Shown: positions 35,495-44,073 of the stretch, one piece after another
Layout: the number at the start of each line of letters is the position of its first letter
How positions within the stretch are numbered: the first letter of the stretch is position 1
From: Caldifarciminota bacterium
GTDB taxonomy: Bacteria; Hydrothermota; Tepidihabitantia; SM23-42
Reading direction: 5' to 3'
DNA: 64,000 bases
NCBI GenBank assembly: GCA_027026255.1
Contig: JALVOT010000015.1
Span: 1-64,000 of the forward strand
Notes under the pieces: model-generated
What the model saw: the letters and a program-made list of their open reading frames with translations, nothing else
What the model was told of the DNA's origin: nothing
Databases searched by the model: none
Position numbers and translations under genes: made by a program

Positions 35495-37363
35495 ATAAAA
35501 AAATTAGGCATTGGGATTCTTGGTGCCTTAGCAGCTGGTATTATATTTCAAAATTTAATTGAACCCCGGTTGCCCATTAATATTCTTTTTTGTATTTTTG
35601 CCTTAATATTATCTTTTTTTAGAAAAGATTTTCTTTTTTTGGCTGTTGGACTTTTAAGCGCTATTAATACTTCTTTATGCCGACCGCTTAATCTTCCGGA
35701 CATAAAACGGGATATAAGATTTCTGGGTGTCGTAACCGGTGAAGAGTACTATCCGGATTATAAAAAACTCTTTATTAATATAGATAAAATTTTATTAAAG
35801 AGTGATACAATTGATTATCGCATTCCCGTGGAATTTTTCTCTTATCAGAAAGGGACAATGCTTGGTAAAAGGGTGATTATCAAGGGCAGGATTAGGCCGT
35901 ATAAAAATTTTGTTTTCCATAATCTCCTTACCGGTTCAATCATTGGTTCTTATCCGGATAAAAATATTTTACATCAATTATTTTTTAACATCCGAAGTTA
36001 TATTGAGGGATTATTTAAGAGAATCTTCGCACCCCAGGATTATGATATTGCGACAGGCCTGGTGCTTGGCGGGAGCGGTCGTCTGAGTAAACCGGTAAAA
36101 GAAGTTTTCAGAAGAGCCGGGGTTTTACATATCCTGGCGGTTTCCGGATTGCATGTCGGTTTTGTGATTGCATTTCTGGGTATGATTCTTATCTTTATCC
36201 CGGTGGACAATCGGATAAAATTTCTCATAATTATTGTTGGCCTTTTTATCTATGCCGGTATCATCGGATTTCGGCCGAGCGTATGCCGGGCTGGTATAAT
36301 GGCATTTCTTTTCGGTCTGGGATTGGTGCTGCAGAGAAATGTTGAACCACTTCATATCATAAATATTACTGCGATGGCATTTTTAACGGTTAACCCTATG
36401 CTTTTGTTTGATGTCGGAACAGAACTTTCATTTTCTGCTGTATATGGTATTATTATTTTATATCCGGAATTAGAAAAACATTTCATCAGTAAGATTGAGA
36501 ACCGTTTTATTAAAGCAATAATTTCAATAATGGCGGTCTCCCTTTCTGCTCAGCTCTTTGCGCTTCCATTGATAAGTTTCTATTTCCATAAGATTCCTAC
36601 ACTGGCGGTATTTTCCAATGTCCTGATTGTTCCTCTGGTATCAGTAATTATCTTTATGCTGTATATATCTGTTTTTGTCAGTTTAATCTGGATGCCATTT
36701 GTGCATATCCTTGCATTCTTTATTTCTCAATTAATTTTTATTTTGCTTTATGTCGGTAGATTTTTCGCCTCAGTACCGGGTTCGGTTCTTTATGTTACGA
36801 TATCACCAATAATTCTTCTTTCTTACTACCTGCTCTTTTTCAAAAGGACCTGCTTTCCGGGTATTGTTATTATAACCTCATTTCTGATTATTTTTTCTGT
36901 AGCTTCATTCGGTGATAAAATTATTATAAAACATTATTCCCGGGGCCTGTTAATTACTACACCTGTAAGGGAGAATATCTTTATTGCCAAAGGTAGTGGC
37001 GGTGTGCGAGCAGCAACATTTCTTGATTATCAGGGGCTTGAAGAACTGGATTATCTGATTGCAGCGAGAAGGTTCTATCGGGTAAAAAAGAGATTTGTTA
37101 AGGCGGTTGACCCATTACATTTCAAACACTTGAAACTCGGTCGACTGCGGATTCTATTATCGCGTAATTTCAGGGTGGAATTTAATGGTAGGACGATTTT
37201 CCAGGAACGGAATGATGGCGATAATTTTAAAACCGGATGGATTGAGTATATAGTCAGCGATGGAAACCGCATCTACAAATTTAATGTCTCACCAGTGAAT
37301 TCGATATTCAATCATTTGTTGACGGAACTCAAACTTCTCCGGGGGCTATTTTTAACAACTTGA
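35495..37363 (+). CDS. comEC: ComEC/Rec2-type DNA-uptake channel with degenerate C-terminal domain
   Basis: The core carries the competence motif VLHILAVSGLHVGFV and FRPSVCRAGIMAF with many membrane helices, preceded by an OB-like domain (FLGVVTGEEYYPDYK). ComEC forms the inner-membrane channel for single-stranded DNA in transformation. The frame is open back to a TAG at 35492-35494. The extra N-terminal residues (KLGIGILGALAAGIIFQN) look like a genuine first membrane helix, but no ATG/GTG/TTG precedes it. ATA at 35495, behind GGGAGG, is the best start. Otherwise TTG 35570 would be used. The last ~150 residues resemble a metallo-beta-lactamase fold (FLDYQGLEELDYLIAA) but lack the HxHxDH metal site. 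Confidence 0.8.
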   Translation: MKKLGIGILGALAAGIIFQNLIEPRLPINILFCIFALILSFFRKDFLFLAVGLLSAINTSLCRPLNLPDIKRDIRFLGVVTGEEYYPDYKKLFINIDKILLKSDTIDYRIPVEFFSYQKGTMLGKRVIIKGRIRPYKNFVFHNLLTGSIIGSYPDKNILHQLFFNIRSYIEGLFKRIFAPQDYDIATGLVLGGSGRLSKPVKEVFRRAGVLHILAVSGLHVGFVIAFLGMILIFIPVDNRIKFLIIIVGLFIYAGIIGFRPSVCRAGIMAFLFGLGLVLQRNVEPLHIINITAMAFLTVNPMLLFDVGTELSFSAVYGIIILYPELEKHFISKIENRFIKAIISIMAVSLSAQLFALPLISFYFHKIPTLAVFSNVLIVPLVSVIIFMLYISVFVSLIWMPFVHILAFFISQLIFILLYVGRFFASVPGSVLYVTISPIILLSYYLLFFKRTCFPGIVIITSFLIIFSVASFGDKIIIKHYSRGLLITTPVRENIFIAKGSGGVRAATFLDYQGLEELDYLIAARRFYRVKKRFVKAVDPLHFKHLKLGRLRILLSRNFRVEFNGRTIFQERNDGDNFKTGWIEYIVSDGNRIYKFNVSPVNSIFNHLLTELKLLRGLFLTT

Positions 37364-37491
37364 TATTCGCATCAGGATATCTATAGTTTAATTTTGGTGT
37401 ATGGCTGAGAAGGTATTGTAGATTGCACACCATTATGGAATAAAGAATACACATATCGGTAATATCCGGTTTTCGAAATAGCATTCATTTA

Positions 37492-37519
37492 TTGACCTTT
37501 TTTGAATTTATGATATACT
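37492..37519 (+). promoter_or_regulatory. Promoter of the flippase gene (near-leaderless)
   Basis: TTGACC (37492-37497) and TATACT (37514-37519) have a 16-bp spacer. The ATG at 37529 is 9 nt past the -10 box. Confidence 0.65.
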
Positions 37520-37528
37520 CTGTTGAAT

Positions 37529-38923
37529 ATGAAAAGATTATCAAAAAATTTTATTGCTCTATTTGTCAGTGATATTGTTGTTAAAATACTTGGTTTTGTT
37601 GCTACAGTATATATTGCGCGCGTCCTTGATATTTCGGGATTTGGACTTATCAGTTATGGGGTGGCGTTTTTAAATTATATATTGCTTTTTTGTAACCCCG
37701 GGCTTACTACAATTGGTGTGCGCGAGATTGCAAAGGATATCCAGCATAGTAAGATCATTGGCGAAGTTATCGGAATCAGGACATCCCTTTCGCTTATTAT
37801 ATTTTTATTATTTGGTATCGGATTGATTCTTGCGCCGGGCAGTGCATTAACGAAAAAAATAATATTCTTTTATGCACTTTGTATGTTTCCTGCATCCTTT
37901 TTATTGGAATTTGTGTTTCAGGGTAGACAGGAGATGGAATTTATCGGTATCGGGAGGATAATACAGTATGGTGTTTATCTTTTTCTGCTGTTCTTTTTAC
38001 TGAAAAGCAGCGGTGATATCCTTATGGTGCCGATTTCATTCCTGATCGGATATTCGGCGGTCACATTATTTTTGTTATTTGCCTTTCTCAAGAGATATAA
38101 ATCCTTCTATTTTTCATTTCGGAATTGGCGTGCGTTGTTTGCAACGGCGATTCCGGTTGGTATGGCAACGGCACTTAATCAGATTTCTGTAAATCTGCCG
38201 GCAATTATACTCGGTATCTTTCATAGTAAATCAGAGGTCGGAGTGTTTACTGCGGGATTGAAAATCATTGTGGTTTTTTTAATCATTGAAAGGGTTTTTT
38301 ATTACATCTTCTTTCCCATCATCGCCCAGCAGTATAGCCAGGCACCTGAAAAACTAAGTCGAAGTTTCAGTTTTATGATACGCATAATATTTGCTATTAC
38401 GGTTCCGGTTTTATTCGGCGGACTTATTTTGAGCTCAAGGATAATTGTCGGTATCTATGGCCCAGCTTTTGCCCGAGCCGCCGGCGTCTTTTCCATTCTC
38501 CTTTTCTATTTTTTCCTTTCTCCATTGAATACAATTCTCGGTTATGGACTTGTTGCCCTTGATAAAGAACGGCTGTTTTTTCGGATAATTACGATAAGCT
38601 CGGTTGTAAATTTTCTGTCTCTTTTTATCCTGGGTATATATTATCAGGCCGCCGGGGCGGCGATTGGTCTTATTATCGGAGAGGTAATCGGGGTAATTTT
38701 GATGTATCGCACACTGCGTAGATATGTGAGATTTTCTTTTTTAGGCTCAGTTGTGAAAGCTCTGCCGGCGGGTTTTCTTATGCTGATTTTGTTATATATA
38801 TTTAGAGGATTGAATATAGTTTTTCTTATTATTATGAGTGCGGTTATTTATGGGTTTGTATTTTATCTTACGGGTGGTGTATCCAGTGAGGAGTTGAGAT
38901 TTTTAAAAAAATCTTTGAAATAA
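37529..38923 (+). CDS. Polysaccharide flippase (Wzx/MATE-like)
   Basis: The 464-residue protein is an integral membrane protein with about 12-14 helices of the polysaccharide biosynthesis/MOP type. Features are LFVSDIVVKILGFVATVYIARVL at the start, the FGLISYGVAF motif, a helix pair with GLTTIGVREIAK, and LYGPAFARAAGV-like residues in the second half (IYGPAFARAAG). Such proteins flip lipid-linked sugar units across the inner membrane. No glycosyltransferase is next to it, so the sugar is unknown. Start ATG 37529; an alternative TTG two codons upstream overlaps the expected transcription start. Confidence 0.88.
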   Translation: MKRLSKNFIALFVSDIVVKILGFVATVYIARVLDISGFGLISYGVAFLNYILLFCNPGLTTIGVREIAKDIQHSKIIGEVIGIRTSLSLIIFLLFGIGLILAPGSALTKKIIFFYALCMFPASFLLEFVFQGRQEMEFIGIGRIIQYGVYLFLLFFLLKSSGDILMVPISFLIGYSAVTLFLLFAFLKRYKSFYFSFRNWRALFATAIPVGMATALNQISVNLPAIILGIFHSKSEVGVFTAGLKIIVVFLIIERVFYYIFFPIIAQQYSQAPEKLSRSFSFMIRIIFAITVPVLFGGLILSSRIIVGIYGPAFARAAGVFSILLFYFFLSPLNTILGYGLVALDKERLFFRIITISSVVNFLSLFILGIYYQAAGAAIGLIIGEVIGVILMYRTLRRYVRFSFLGSVVKALPAGFLMLILLYIFRGLNIVFLIIMSAVIYGFVFYLTGGVSSEELRFLKKSLK

Positions 38924-39006
38924 AAAAGCTGTACGACCGCCTTTTTTTATCTTTTTTTTAAAACAAATTAAGAAAAACCGTGTAGATAATTCAGATATCA
39001 GATTGC

Positions 39007-39034
39007 TTGACTTATTGATTAATATCAATATAAT
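39007..39034 (+). promoter_or_regulatory. Promoter of the aldehyde dehydrogenase-aminotransferase operon
   Basis: TTGACT (39007-39012) and TATAAT (39029-39034) have a 16-bp spacer. The leader of about 50 nt ends with AGGAGG before the ATG at 39090. Confidence 0.7.
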
Positions 39035-39089
39035 GGATAAATATAGAAATTTTCTATTTTCAACCTAAAAATCACAAACAGGAGGTTAT

Positions 39090-40586
39090 ATGAAGGAATA
39101 CAGAAATTTTATTGATGGGAAACTTGTGCCTTCAAATTCAGGTCGGACATTTGAAAATCGTAATCCCGCAAACTGGGATGAGGTTGTCGGGGTTTTTCCC
39201 AGGTCAACGGCTGAGGATGTAGAGAAGGCAATCGAATCGGCAAAAAAGGCTTATAAGAAATGGCGTCAGATTCCCTGGCCCAAACGTTCCGAAATTATGC
39301 GCCGGGCTGCCGAGATTATGATTCAGAAGAAAGAAGAACTCGCAAGGTTGATGACCAGAGAGATGGGTAAGGTGATTAAAGAAACACGAGGCGATGTCCA
39401 GGAAGGTATTGATACCGCATTATATGCTTCAATCCAGGGAAGGAAGTATTTCGGTTATACGGTTCCCTCTGAGTTGTCAAATAAAAGTTGTATGACAAAG
39501 AGGGAGCCACTTGGTGTCTGGGGACTTATTACGCCCTGGAATTTTCCTATTGCGATTCCTTCCTGGAAGATATTTCCCTGTTTATTGAGTGGTAATACTG
39601 CGGTCATTAAGCCGGCGACCTATACCCCGGCGTCAGTAGGTGAATTAGCAGGTATCTTACAGGAGGCAGGTGTTCCGGATGGTGTTTTGAATGTTGTTTA
39701 TGGAGGCGGGGGAGAGGTTGGTGAGGCGCTTCTAAATCATCCTGATATTGTCGGTATTTCATTCACCGGTTCTTCTGAGATTGGTCGGAGAATCGGTGAG
39801 GTTTGTGGAAAGAGACTGAAGCGTTGTTCATTAGAACTGGGGGGAAAGAATGGTCAGGTTGTGCTCAAGGATGCAGACCTGGAACTGGCAATTGAAGGTG
39901 TGCTCTGGGGAGCATTTGGAACAACCGGCCAGCGCTGCACGGCTACCTCAAGGTTGATTATAGAAGAACCGATATATGATGAATTTATCGCCCGGCTAAA
40001 AGAGAGGGCTGAAAAGTTGAAATTGGGTGATGGACTTGATGAGATGATCGATGTCGGTCCATTGGTGAGTGAGGCACAGCGCGAAACCGTCCATTCCTAT
40101 GTGGAGATCGGCAAAAAAGAAGGTGCAAATCTGATTACCGGCGGTGAGTCATATACTGAAGGGGAATGTGCAAAGGGCTGGTTTTATAGACCGACAATCT
40201 TTATTGATGTTAAACCACAGATGCGTATTGCCCGGGAAGAGATTTTTGGACCGGTTCTTTCGGTATTAAAGGCGAAAAATTTTGAGGAGGCGATTGAGAT
40301 ACTTAATGGAACCTCATATGGATTATCTTCAAGTATCTATACGAAGGATTTGAATAAGGCACATAAGGCAATAGAACTTGCAGAAACCGGTATTGTCTAT
40401 ATTAATGCCCCGACCATTGGTGCGGAATGTCATCTTCCCTTTGGCGGTATGAAGAATACGGGAAACGGCCATCGTGAAGGCGGCTGGACTGCATATGAAA
40501 TATTTACTGAAGTGAAAACAGTCTACATTGATTATTCAGGTGCTTTACAAAAGGCACAGATTGATACCTGGGATAATAGGGATTGA
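39090..40586 (+). CDS. NAD(P)-dependent aldehyde dehydrogenase (semialdehyde type)
   Basis: The enzyme oxidises an aldehyde to an acid. The 498-residue length is normal. Motifs are PWNFPIAIP, the FTGSSEIG nucleotide loop, the general base Glu in LELGGKN, the nucleophile Cys in TTGQRCTAT, and EIFGPVLSV. The C-terminal [27 protein letters not shown] region is most like aminoadipate-semialdehyde and 2,5-dioxovalerate dehydrogenases. The next gene, 3 nt away, is a class III aminotransferase. I infer that the pair degrades an omega-amino acid or lysine-type substrate through its semialdehyde. Confidence 0.92.
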   Translation: MKEYRNFIDGKLVPSNSGRTFENRNPANWDEVVGVFPRSTAEDVEKAIESAKKAYKKWRQIPWPKRSEIMRRAAEIMIQKKEELARLMTREMGKVIKETRGDVQEGIDTALYASIQGRKYFGYTVPSELSNKSCMTKREPLGVWGLITPWNFPIAIPSWKIFPCLLSGNTAVIKPATYTPASVGELAGILQEAGVPDGVLNVVYGGGGEVGEALLNHPDIVGISFTGSSEIGRRIGEVCGKRLKRCSLELGGKNGQVVLKDADLELAIEGVLWGAFGTTGQRCTATSRLIIEEPIYDEFIARLKERAEKLKLGDGLDEMIDVGPLVSEAQRETVHSYVEIGKKEGANLITGGESYTEGECAKGWFYRPTIFIDVKPQMRIAREEIFGPVLSVLKAKNFEEAIEILNGTSYGLSSSIYTKDLNKAHKAIELAETGIVYINAPTIGAECHLPFGGMKNTGNGHREGGWTAYEIFTEVKTVYIDYSGALQKAQIDTWDNRD

Positions 40587-40589
40587 ACT

Positions 40590-41942
40590 ATGGCACAAAA
40601 AAGAAAAAGGGGCAGATTACCAATAATCAAAACTGAGTTGCCAGGACCACGAGCCCGGCAGATTTTGCGTCAGGATCAGAAATATGTTTCTTCCTCATAT
40701 ACCAGGGCATATCCTGTGGTTATAGATAAGGGAGATGGGGTATGGGTTATGGATGTTGACGGTAACCGATTTCTCGATTTTACTGCGGGAATCGGCGTGC
40801 TTTCAACCGGACATTGCCATCCTGAAATTGTTAAGGTTATAAATAAACAGGCATCGCGATTTCTTCATATGTCAGGGACCGATTTTTATTATAAGGTACA
40901 GAGCTGGCTTGCTGAAAAACTTGCCGAGATTGTTCCCGGGGCAAAGAATAAGAAGGTATTTTTTGCCAATACCGGAACTGAGGCGGTTGAATGTGCAATG
41001 AAGCTTGCTCGTTATCACACCCGAAGGCAGAGGTTTATCGCCTTTATCGGTGCATTCCACGGCCGCACCCTGGGCTCTCTTTCTCTCACCGCATCCAAGG
41101 CTGTTCAGCGGCGTTATTTCAGCCCTTTGGTTTCTGGAGTGTATCATGTGCCTTATGCATACTGTTTTCGGTGTATGTTTCACCTTCAATATCCATCCTG
41201 TAATATGGAGTGCGTGAGATACATTGACGAGGTCATTTTTAAAAAGGTTGTGCCGCCGGAAGATGTCGCCGCGATATTTGTTGAACCAATCCAGGGAGAA
41301 GGTGGCTATATCGTACCACCGCCGCTCTTTCTCACGCATTTAAGAAGACTCTGCAATAAGTATGATATTCTTCTGGTTGATGATGAGGTTCAGGCCGGTA
41401 TGGGCAGAACCGGCAGGATGTTTGCGATTGAACATTTTAAAGCCAAGGCAGATATCTACTGCATTGCCAAGGGGATTGCATCGGGTTTACCCTTGGGTGC
41501 ATGCGTGGCACAAAGCGGAATAATGAACTGGCCACCGGGTTCTCATGCCTCAACATTCGGTGGAAATCCTGTTGCCTGTGCTGCAGCATTAAAGACAATT
41601 GAACTACTGGAAAATGGTTTGATTGAGAATGCAGAAAAACTTGGTCAGATTGCCCTGGAAAGGCTGAAGGAGTTAAAGCAGCGTTATGATTTTATTGGTG
41701 ATGTAAGAGGAAAGGGATTGATGCTTGGAATTGAACTTGTTGGTGATGCAATTACCAAAGAGCCAGTTTCGGATAAACGGGATGCGGTTGTATATGAGGC
41801 GTTCAAACAGGGTCTGCTGTTACTGGGTGCCGGTGAGAGTACAGTTCGTCTGATACCCCCCCTGGTGCTGAATGAATCAGAATTACATCTGGGGCTTGAT
41901 ATATTCGTCAGGGTGATTAAAAAGATTTTTAAAAGGTCTTAA
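40590..41942 (+). CDS. Class III PLP aminotransferase (GABA/ornithine aminotransferase or amino acid racemase type)
   Basis: The 450-residue fold-type I enzyme has DFTAGIGVLSTGHCHP, FFANTGTEAVECAMKLAR, GAFHGRT, EPIQGEGGY, LLVDDEVQAGMGRTG, the PLP lysine in CIAKGIASGLPLG and SHASTFGGNP. A cysteine-bearing insert (YCFRCMFHLQYPSC) is like the archaeal/thermophile branch, some members of which are broad amino acid racemases. Paired with the upstream semialdehyde dehydrogenase, transamination of an omega-amino acid is the better guess. A strong terminator follows. Confidence 0.88.
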   Translation: MAQKRKRGRLPIIKTELPGPRARQILRQDQKYVSSSYTRAYPVVIDKGDGVWVMDVDGNRFLDFTAGIGVLSTGHCHPEIVKVINKQASRFLHMSGTDFYYKVQSWLAEKLAEIVPGAKNKKVFFANTGTEAVECAMKLARYHTRRQRFIAFIGAFHGRTLGSLSLTASKAVQRRYFSPLVSGVYHVPYAYCFRCMFHLQYPSCNMECVRYIDEVIFKKVVPPEDVAAIFVEPIQGEGGYIVPPPLFLTHLRRLCNKYDILLVDDEVQAGMGRTGRMFAIEHFKAKADIYCIAKGIASGLPLGACVAQSGIMNWPPGSHASTFGGNPVACAAALKTIELLENGLIENAEKLGQIALERLKELKQRYDFIGDVRGKGLMLGIELVGDAITKEPVSDKRDAVVYEAFKQGLLLLGAGESTVRLIPPLVLNESELHLGLDIFVRVIKKIFKRS

Positions 41943-41945
41943 TAA

Positions 41946-41972
41946 AAAAAGGGGGCTGATGCCCCCTTTTTA
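41946..41972. terminator. Bidirectional intrinsic terminator
   Basis: AAAAA-GGGGGC-TGAT-GCCCCC-TTTTT is symmetric. It ends the aminotransferase operon on the + strand and the convergent lipoprotein gene on the - strand. Confidence 0.92.
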
Positions 41973-41987
41973 TTTTTTTTGTTATTT

Positions 41988-42479
41988 TTAATAACTGGGC
42001 ATTAGATAGATTCCAAACCAGACATCGGTTGTATCAATGCTTTTAAAATACTCATCCATAACAACAAAGTGGAGTATTGCTTTTGCTGATTGAAGGTGTT
42101 TTGTGGATAAATATCGACGCACAGTGTCGAGCGGAAGATTTACATTTAATAATTTGAATGTATCCACAGCTTCCGGATTTGTTATACCTTTAATTTTTGC
42201 ATAGATTGCCAGTGGTTCAGCAGGGCCAAATATATAATTACCGTTTTTATCATAATATTCCCAGATCAATTCCTTTAGATAGCAATCAACTGAATTTTTC
42301 GCAACAAAATCAATTTCATCAATGACTGCATAATGTGTAGAATCACCTGTATGTGTATACCAACCCATTGGATGTATATAGGTGATTTCAACATCCGGTT
42401 TCAGCTTTGCTGATTCCTTTGCATAGTCACATGCAATAAAGACCATCATAATAGCCAGAATTACCAGAATTTTTTTCAT
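41988..42479 (-). CDS. Small lipoprotein of unknown function
   Basis: The start is the ATG at 42479, because AAAGGAGG lies just before it. An in-frame ATG at 42497 sits upstream of that Shine-Dalgarno. The 163-residue product begins MKKILVILAIMMVFIAC, with a lipobox Cys at 17. The mature part is rich in strands (ITYIHPMGWYTHTGD, LKELIWEYYDKNGNYIFGP, FVVMDEYFKSIDTTDVWFG) and resembles an Ig-like beta sandwich, but I cannot name the family. It is monocistronic, with its own promoter. Confidence 0.75.
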   Translation of the reverse strand: MKKILVILAIMMVFIACDYAKESAKLKPDVEITYIHPMGWYTHTGDSTHYAVIDEIDFVAKNSVDCYLKELIWEYYDKNGNYIFGPAEPLAIYAKIKGITNPEAVDTFKLLNVNLPLDTVRRYLSTKHLQSAKAILHFVVMDEYFKSIDTTDVWFGIYLMPSY

Positions 42480-42506
42480 CGTTCCTCCTTTTCTCATATC
42501 ATAACA

Positions 42507-42534
42507 ATTCTATTCAATATTTTTAATTTGTCAA
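42507..42534 (-). promoter_or_regulatory. Promoter of the small lipoprotein
   Basis: On the minus strand, TTGACA (42529-42534) and TAGAAT (42507-42512) are separated by 16 bp. Confidence 0.65.
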
Positions 42535-42692
42535 GGGGTAAAAATGCTGACTCCTCTCCACTTTTTGTCTTGATTTTTGTGAGAGGCGAAAGATATTTCA
42601 TAATATTTTTTCAATTTCTGTTTCAGGCTCAGTAATACTATCCGGAGATTTTATCTGCAGATAAATTTCGGGCGGCAGACTCTGAATCAAAA

Positions 42693-42708
42693 TATCTACT
42701 TATAGATA
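42693..42708 (-). terminator. Weak A/T hairpin after the redox operon
   Basis: On the minus strand a 6-bp stem (TATCTA-TAAG-TAGATA) is followed by TTTT, 45 nt after the gamma-subunit stop. It is low in GC, so termination is uncertain. Nothing else is seen in 42535-42752. Confidence 0.35.
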
Positions 42709-42752
42709 CTTACGGTGTTAAATATTGAAATTTTTGTCTAAGTGTAATATGA

Positions 42753-43295
42753 CTAAGCTGGCTTTTTTAAGTTTTTGCCGTAGGTGTAGCCCTTTTCAAA
42801 TGCCTTCAGGTTGAGAGGAATCGCCTTTTCCGGAACAGAATCCGGGATTGCCTTTTTCATCGCTTCGGGGCTTACAACATCGGTGATTGCAGTAAAGAAG
42901 CCGAGCATTACTACATTGGCCACAATTTTTATTCCCAGTTCTTCAGCAAATCTTGTTGCCGGGATGGCGAATGTTGTGTTCACCCTATCCGACTTTGGTT
43001 TTACAAGGTCTTCATCATAAAGAAGAATTCCGTTTTCTTTGAGTTCAGATTCAAATTTATCATACCCGGCCTGGGACATTGCAACTAAGATGTCTGATTT
43101 TGTAACATAGGGATATAGTACCTTTGTTTCTGCAACAACAAGCTGGGAACTGCAGGCACCGCCGCGGGCTTCAGGTCCGAACGATTGATTCATTGTGGCA
43201 AATTTATTGTCATAGATAGAGGCAGCTTTACCGACAATAATCCCGGAACGAATAATACCCTGGCCTCCATATCCGGCAAATCTTATTTCAAACAT
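42753..43295 (-). CDS. 2-oxoacid:ferredoxin oxidoreductase gamma subunit
   Basis: The 180-residue protein is the gamma-type subunit that helps bind CoA. Motifs are IRFAGYGGQGIIRSG at the start and NQSFGPEARGGACSSQLV. The start is ATG 43295 with AAGGAAGG about 8 nt upstream. A GTG three codons earlier sits directly on that Shine-Dalgarno. It is the last gene of the redox operon and follows the degenerate beta subunit by 1 nt. Only one gamma gene serves the two alpha/beta pairs. Confidence 0.92.
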   Translation of the reverse strand: MFEIRFAGYGGQGIIRSGIIVGKAASIYDNKFATMNQSFGPEARGGACSSQLVVAETKVLYPYVTKSDILVAMSQAGYDKFESELKENGILLYDEDLVKPKSDRVNTTFAIPATRFAEELGIKIVANVVMLGFFTAITDVVSPEAMKKAIPDSVPEKAIPLNLKAFEKGYTYGKNLKKPA

Positions 43296-43296
43296 C

Positions 43297-44073
43297 CTAT
43301 TCACCTTCCTTTTTTGGTTCTGCTACCGCCCCTGAATAGGGGATGAATTTATCACCCAAAACCCTGGTAAGCTGGGCATTATATGTGTCGAGATAGGTAG
43401 GTCTTTCTAATGTAGTGAATCTTCCAATAATAATCTTTTGATCGTTTCTGATTTCTGTTTCCCTTGGTTCAATTCCCTCTTTTATTTCTGAATTTTCATA
43501 GTAGAAGTTTAATAAACTCGATTCAATTTTATCAATGCCCTGATAGTAATTTAATCCCGGCGCCAACACCTCAATTACTGATAGTCCATTTTTCTGAAGT
43601 GCTTCGGTTATCGATTTTGCCAGTTCATCGGTATGAAGGGCAGTCCAGCGCGCCGTATAGACCGCACCGCAGGAATTTGCAAGATGTGGGATATTAAAGG
43701 GCTCTTCAAATGTGGAATAGGCGGAAAATTTTGTGGTAGTTTCTGGTGCGGATTTATGGGCAATTTCCCGATATATAAAACTGTTGATGCAGATGACGGT
43801 TAGTTCCATATTTCTTCGTCCGGCATGAACAAGATGATTACCACCCAGGGTGATCAGATCACCGATTATTGGAATTACCTTTAATGATGGATTGGTAAGT
43901 TTCAGTCCGGTGCCAAAGGCAACTGCCCGACCTCGATTGGTATGGAAATAATCCACGCCAAGATATTTTATATCCTCGGGCCGAAATGGAATATCCGATG
44001 TTATTGAAATCTTTTGTGGGTTTATACCCGATTCTTTAATCCCATTTGCCAGTGTTTCAATAAATGTACTCAT
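43297..44073 (-). CDS. Degenerate 2-oxoacid:ferredoxin oxidoreductase beta-like subunit
   Basis: Residues are numbered here with the five-residue longer TTG frame from 44088 for comparison; the chosen start is ATG 44073, overlapping the alpha stop as ATGA. The protein aligns along its length with the beta subunit at 45301-46155 (FHTNRGRAVAFGTGLKL, GGNHLVHAGRRN, FNIPHLANSCGAVYTARWTALH) but has lost the working parts. There is no CPGC at the N-terminus. GIGC is replaced by DIPF. SPC is replaced by APG. The ThDP-metal motif SGDGD is now PIIGD, and NNFIYAMTGGQ is now NSFIYREIAHK. It cannot hold the [4Fe-4S] cluster and probably not ThDP-Mg. It is intact and in a tight operon, so a structural role is inferred. 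Confidence 0.85.
   Translation of the reverse strand: MSTFIETLANGIKESGINPQKISITSDIPFRPEDIKYLGVDYFHTNRGRAVAFGTGLKLTNPSLKVIPIIGDLITLGGNHLVHAGRRNMELTVICINSFIYREIAHKSAPETTTKFSAYSTFEEPFNIPHLANSCGAVYTARWTALHTDELAKSITEALQKNGLSVIEVLAPGLNYYQGIDKIESSLLNFYYENSEIKEGIEPRETEIRNDQKIIIGRFTTLERPTYLDTYNAQLTRVLGDKFIPYSGAVAEPKKEGE

Noticed and set aside
38924-38960. Intrinsic terminator after the flippase
   Set aside because: A-run and T-run flank only a two-to-three-base stem (GC...GC with a mismatch), too weak to call.
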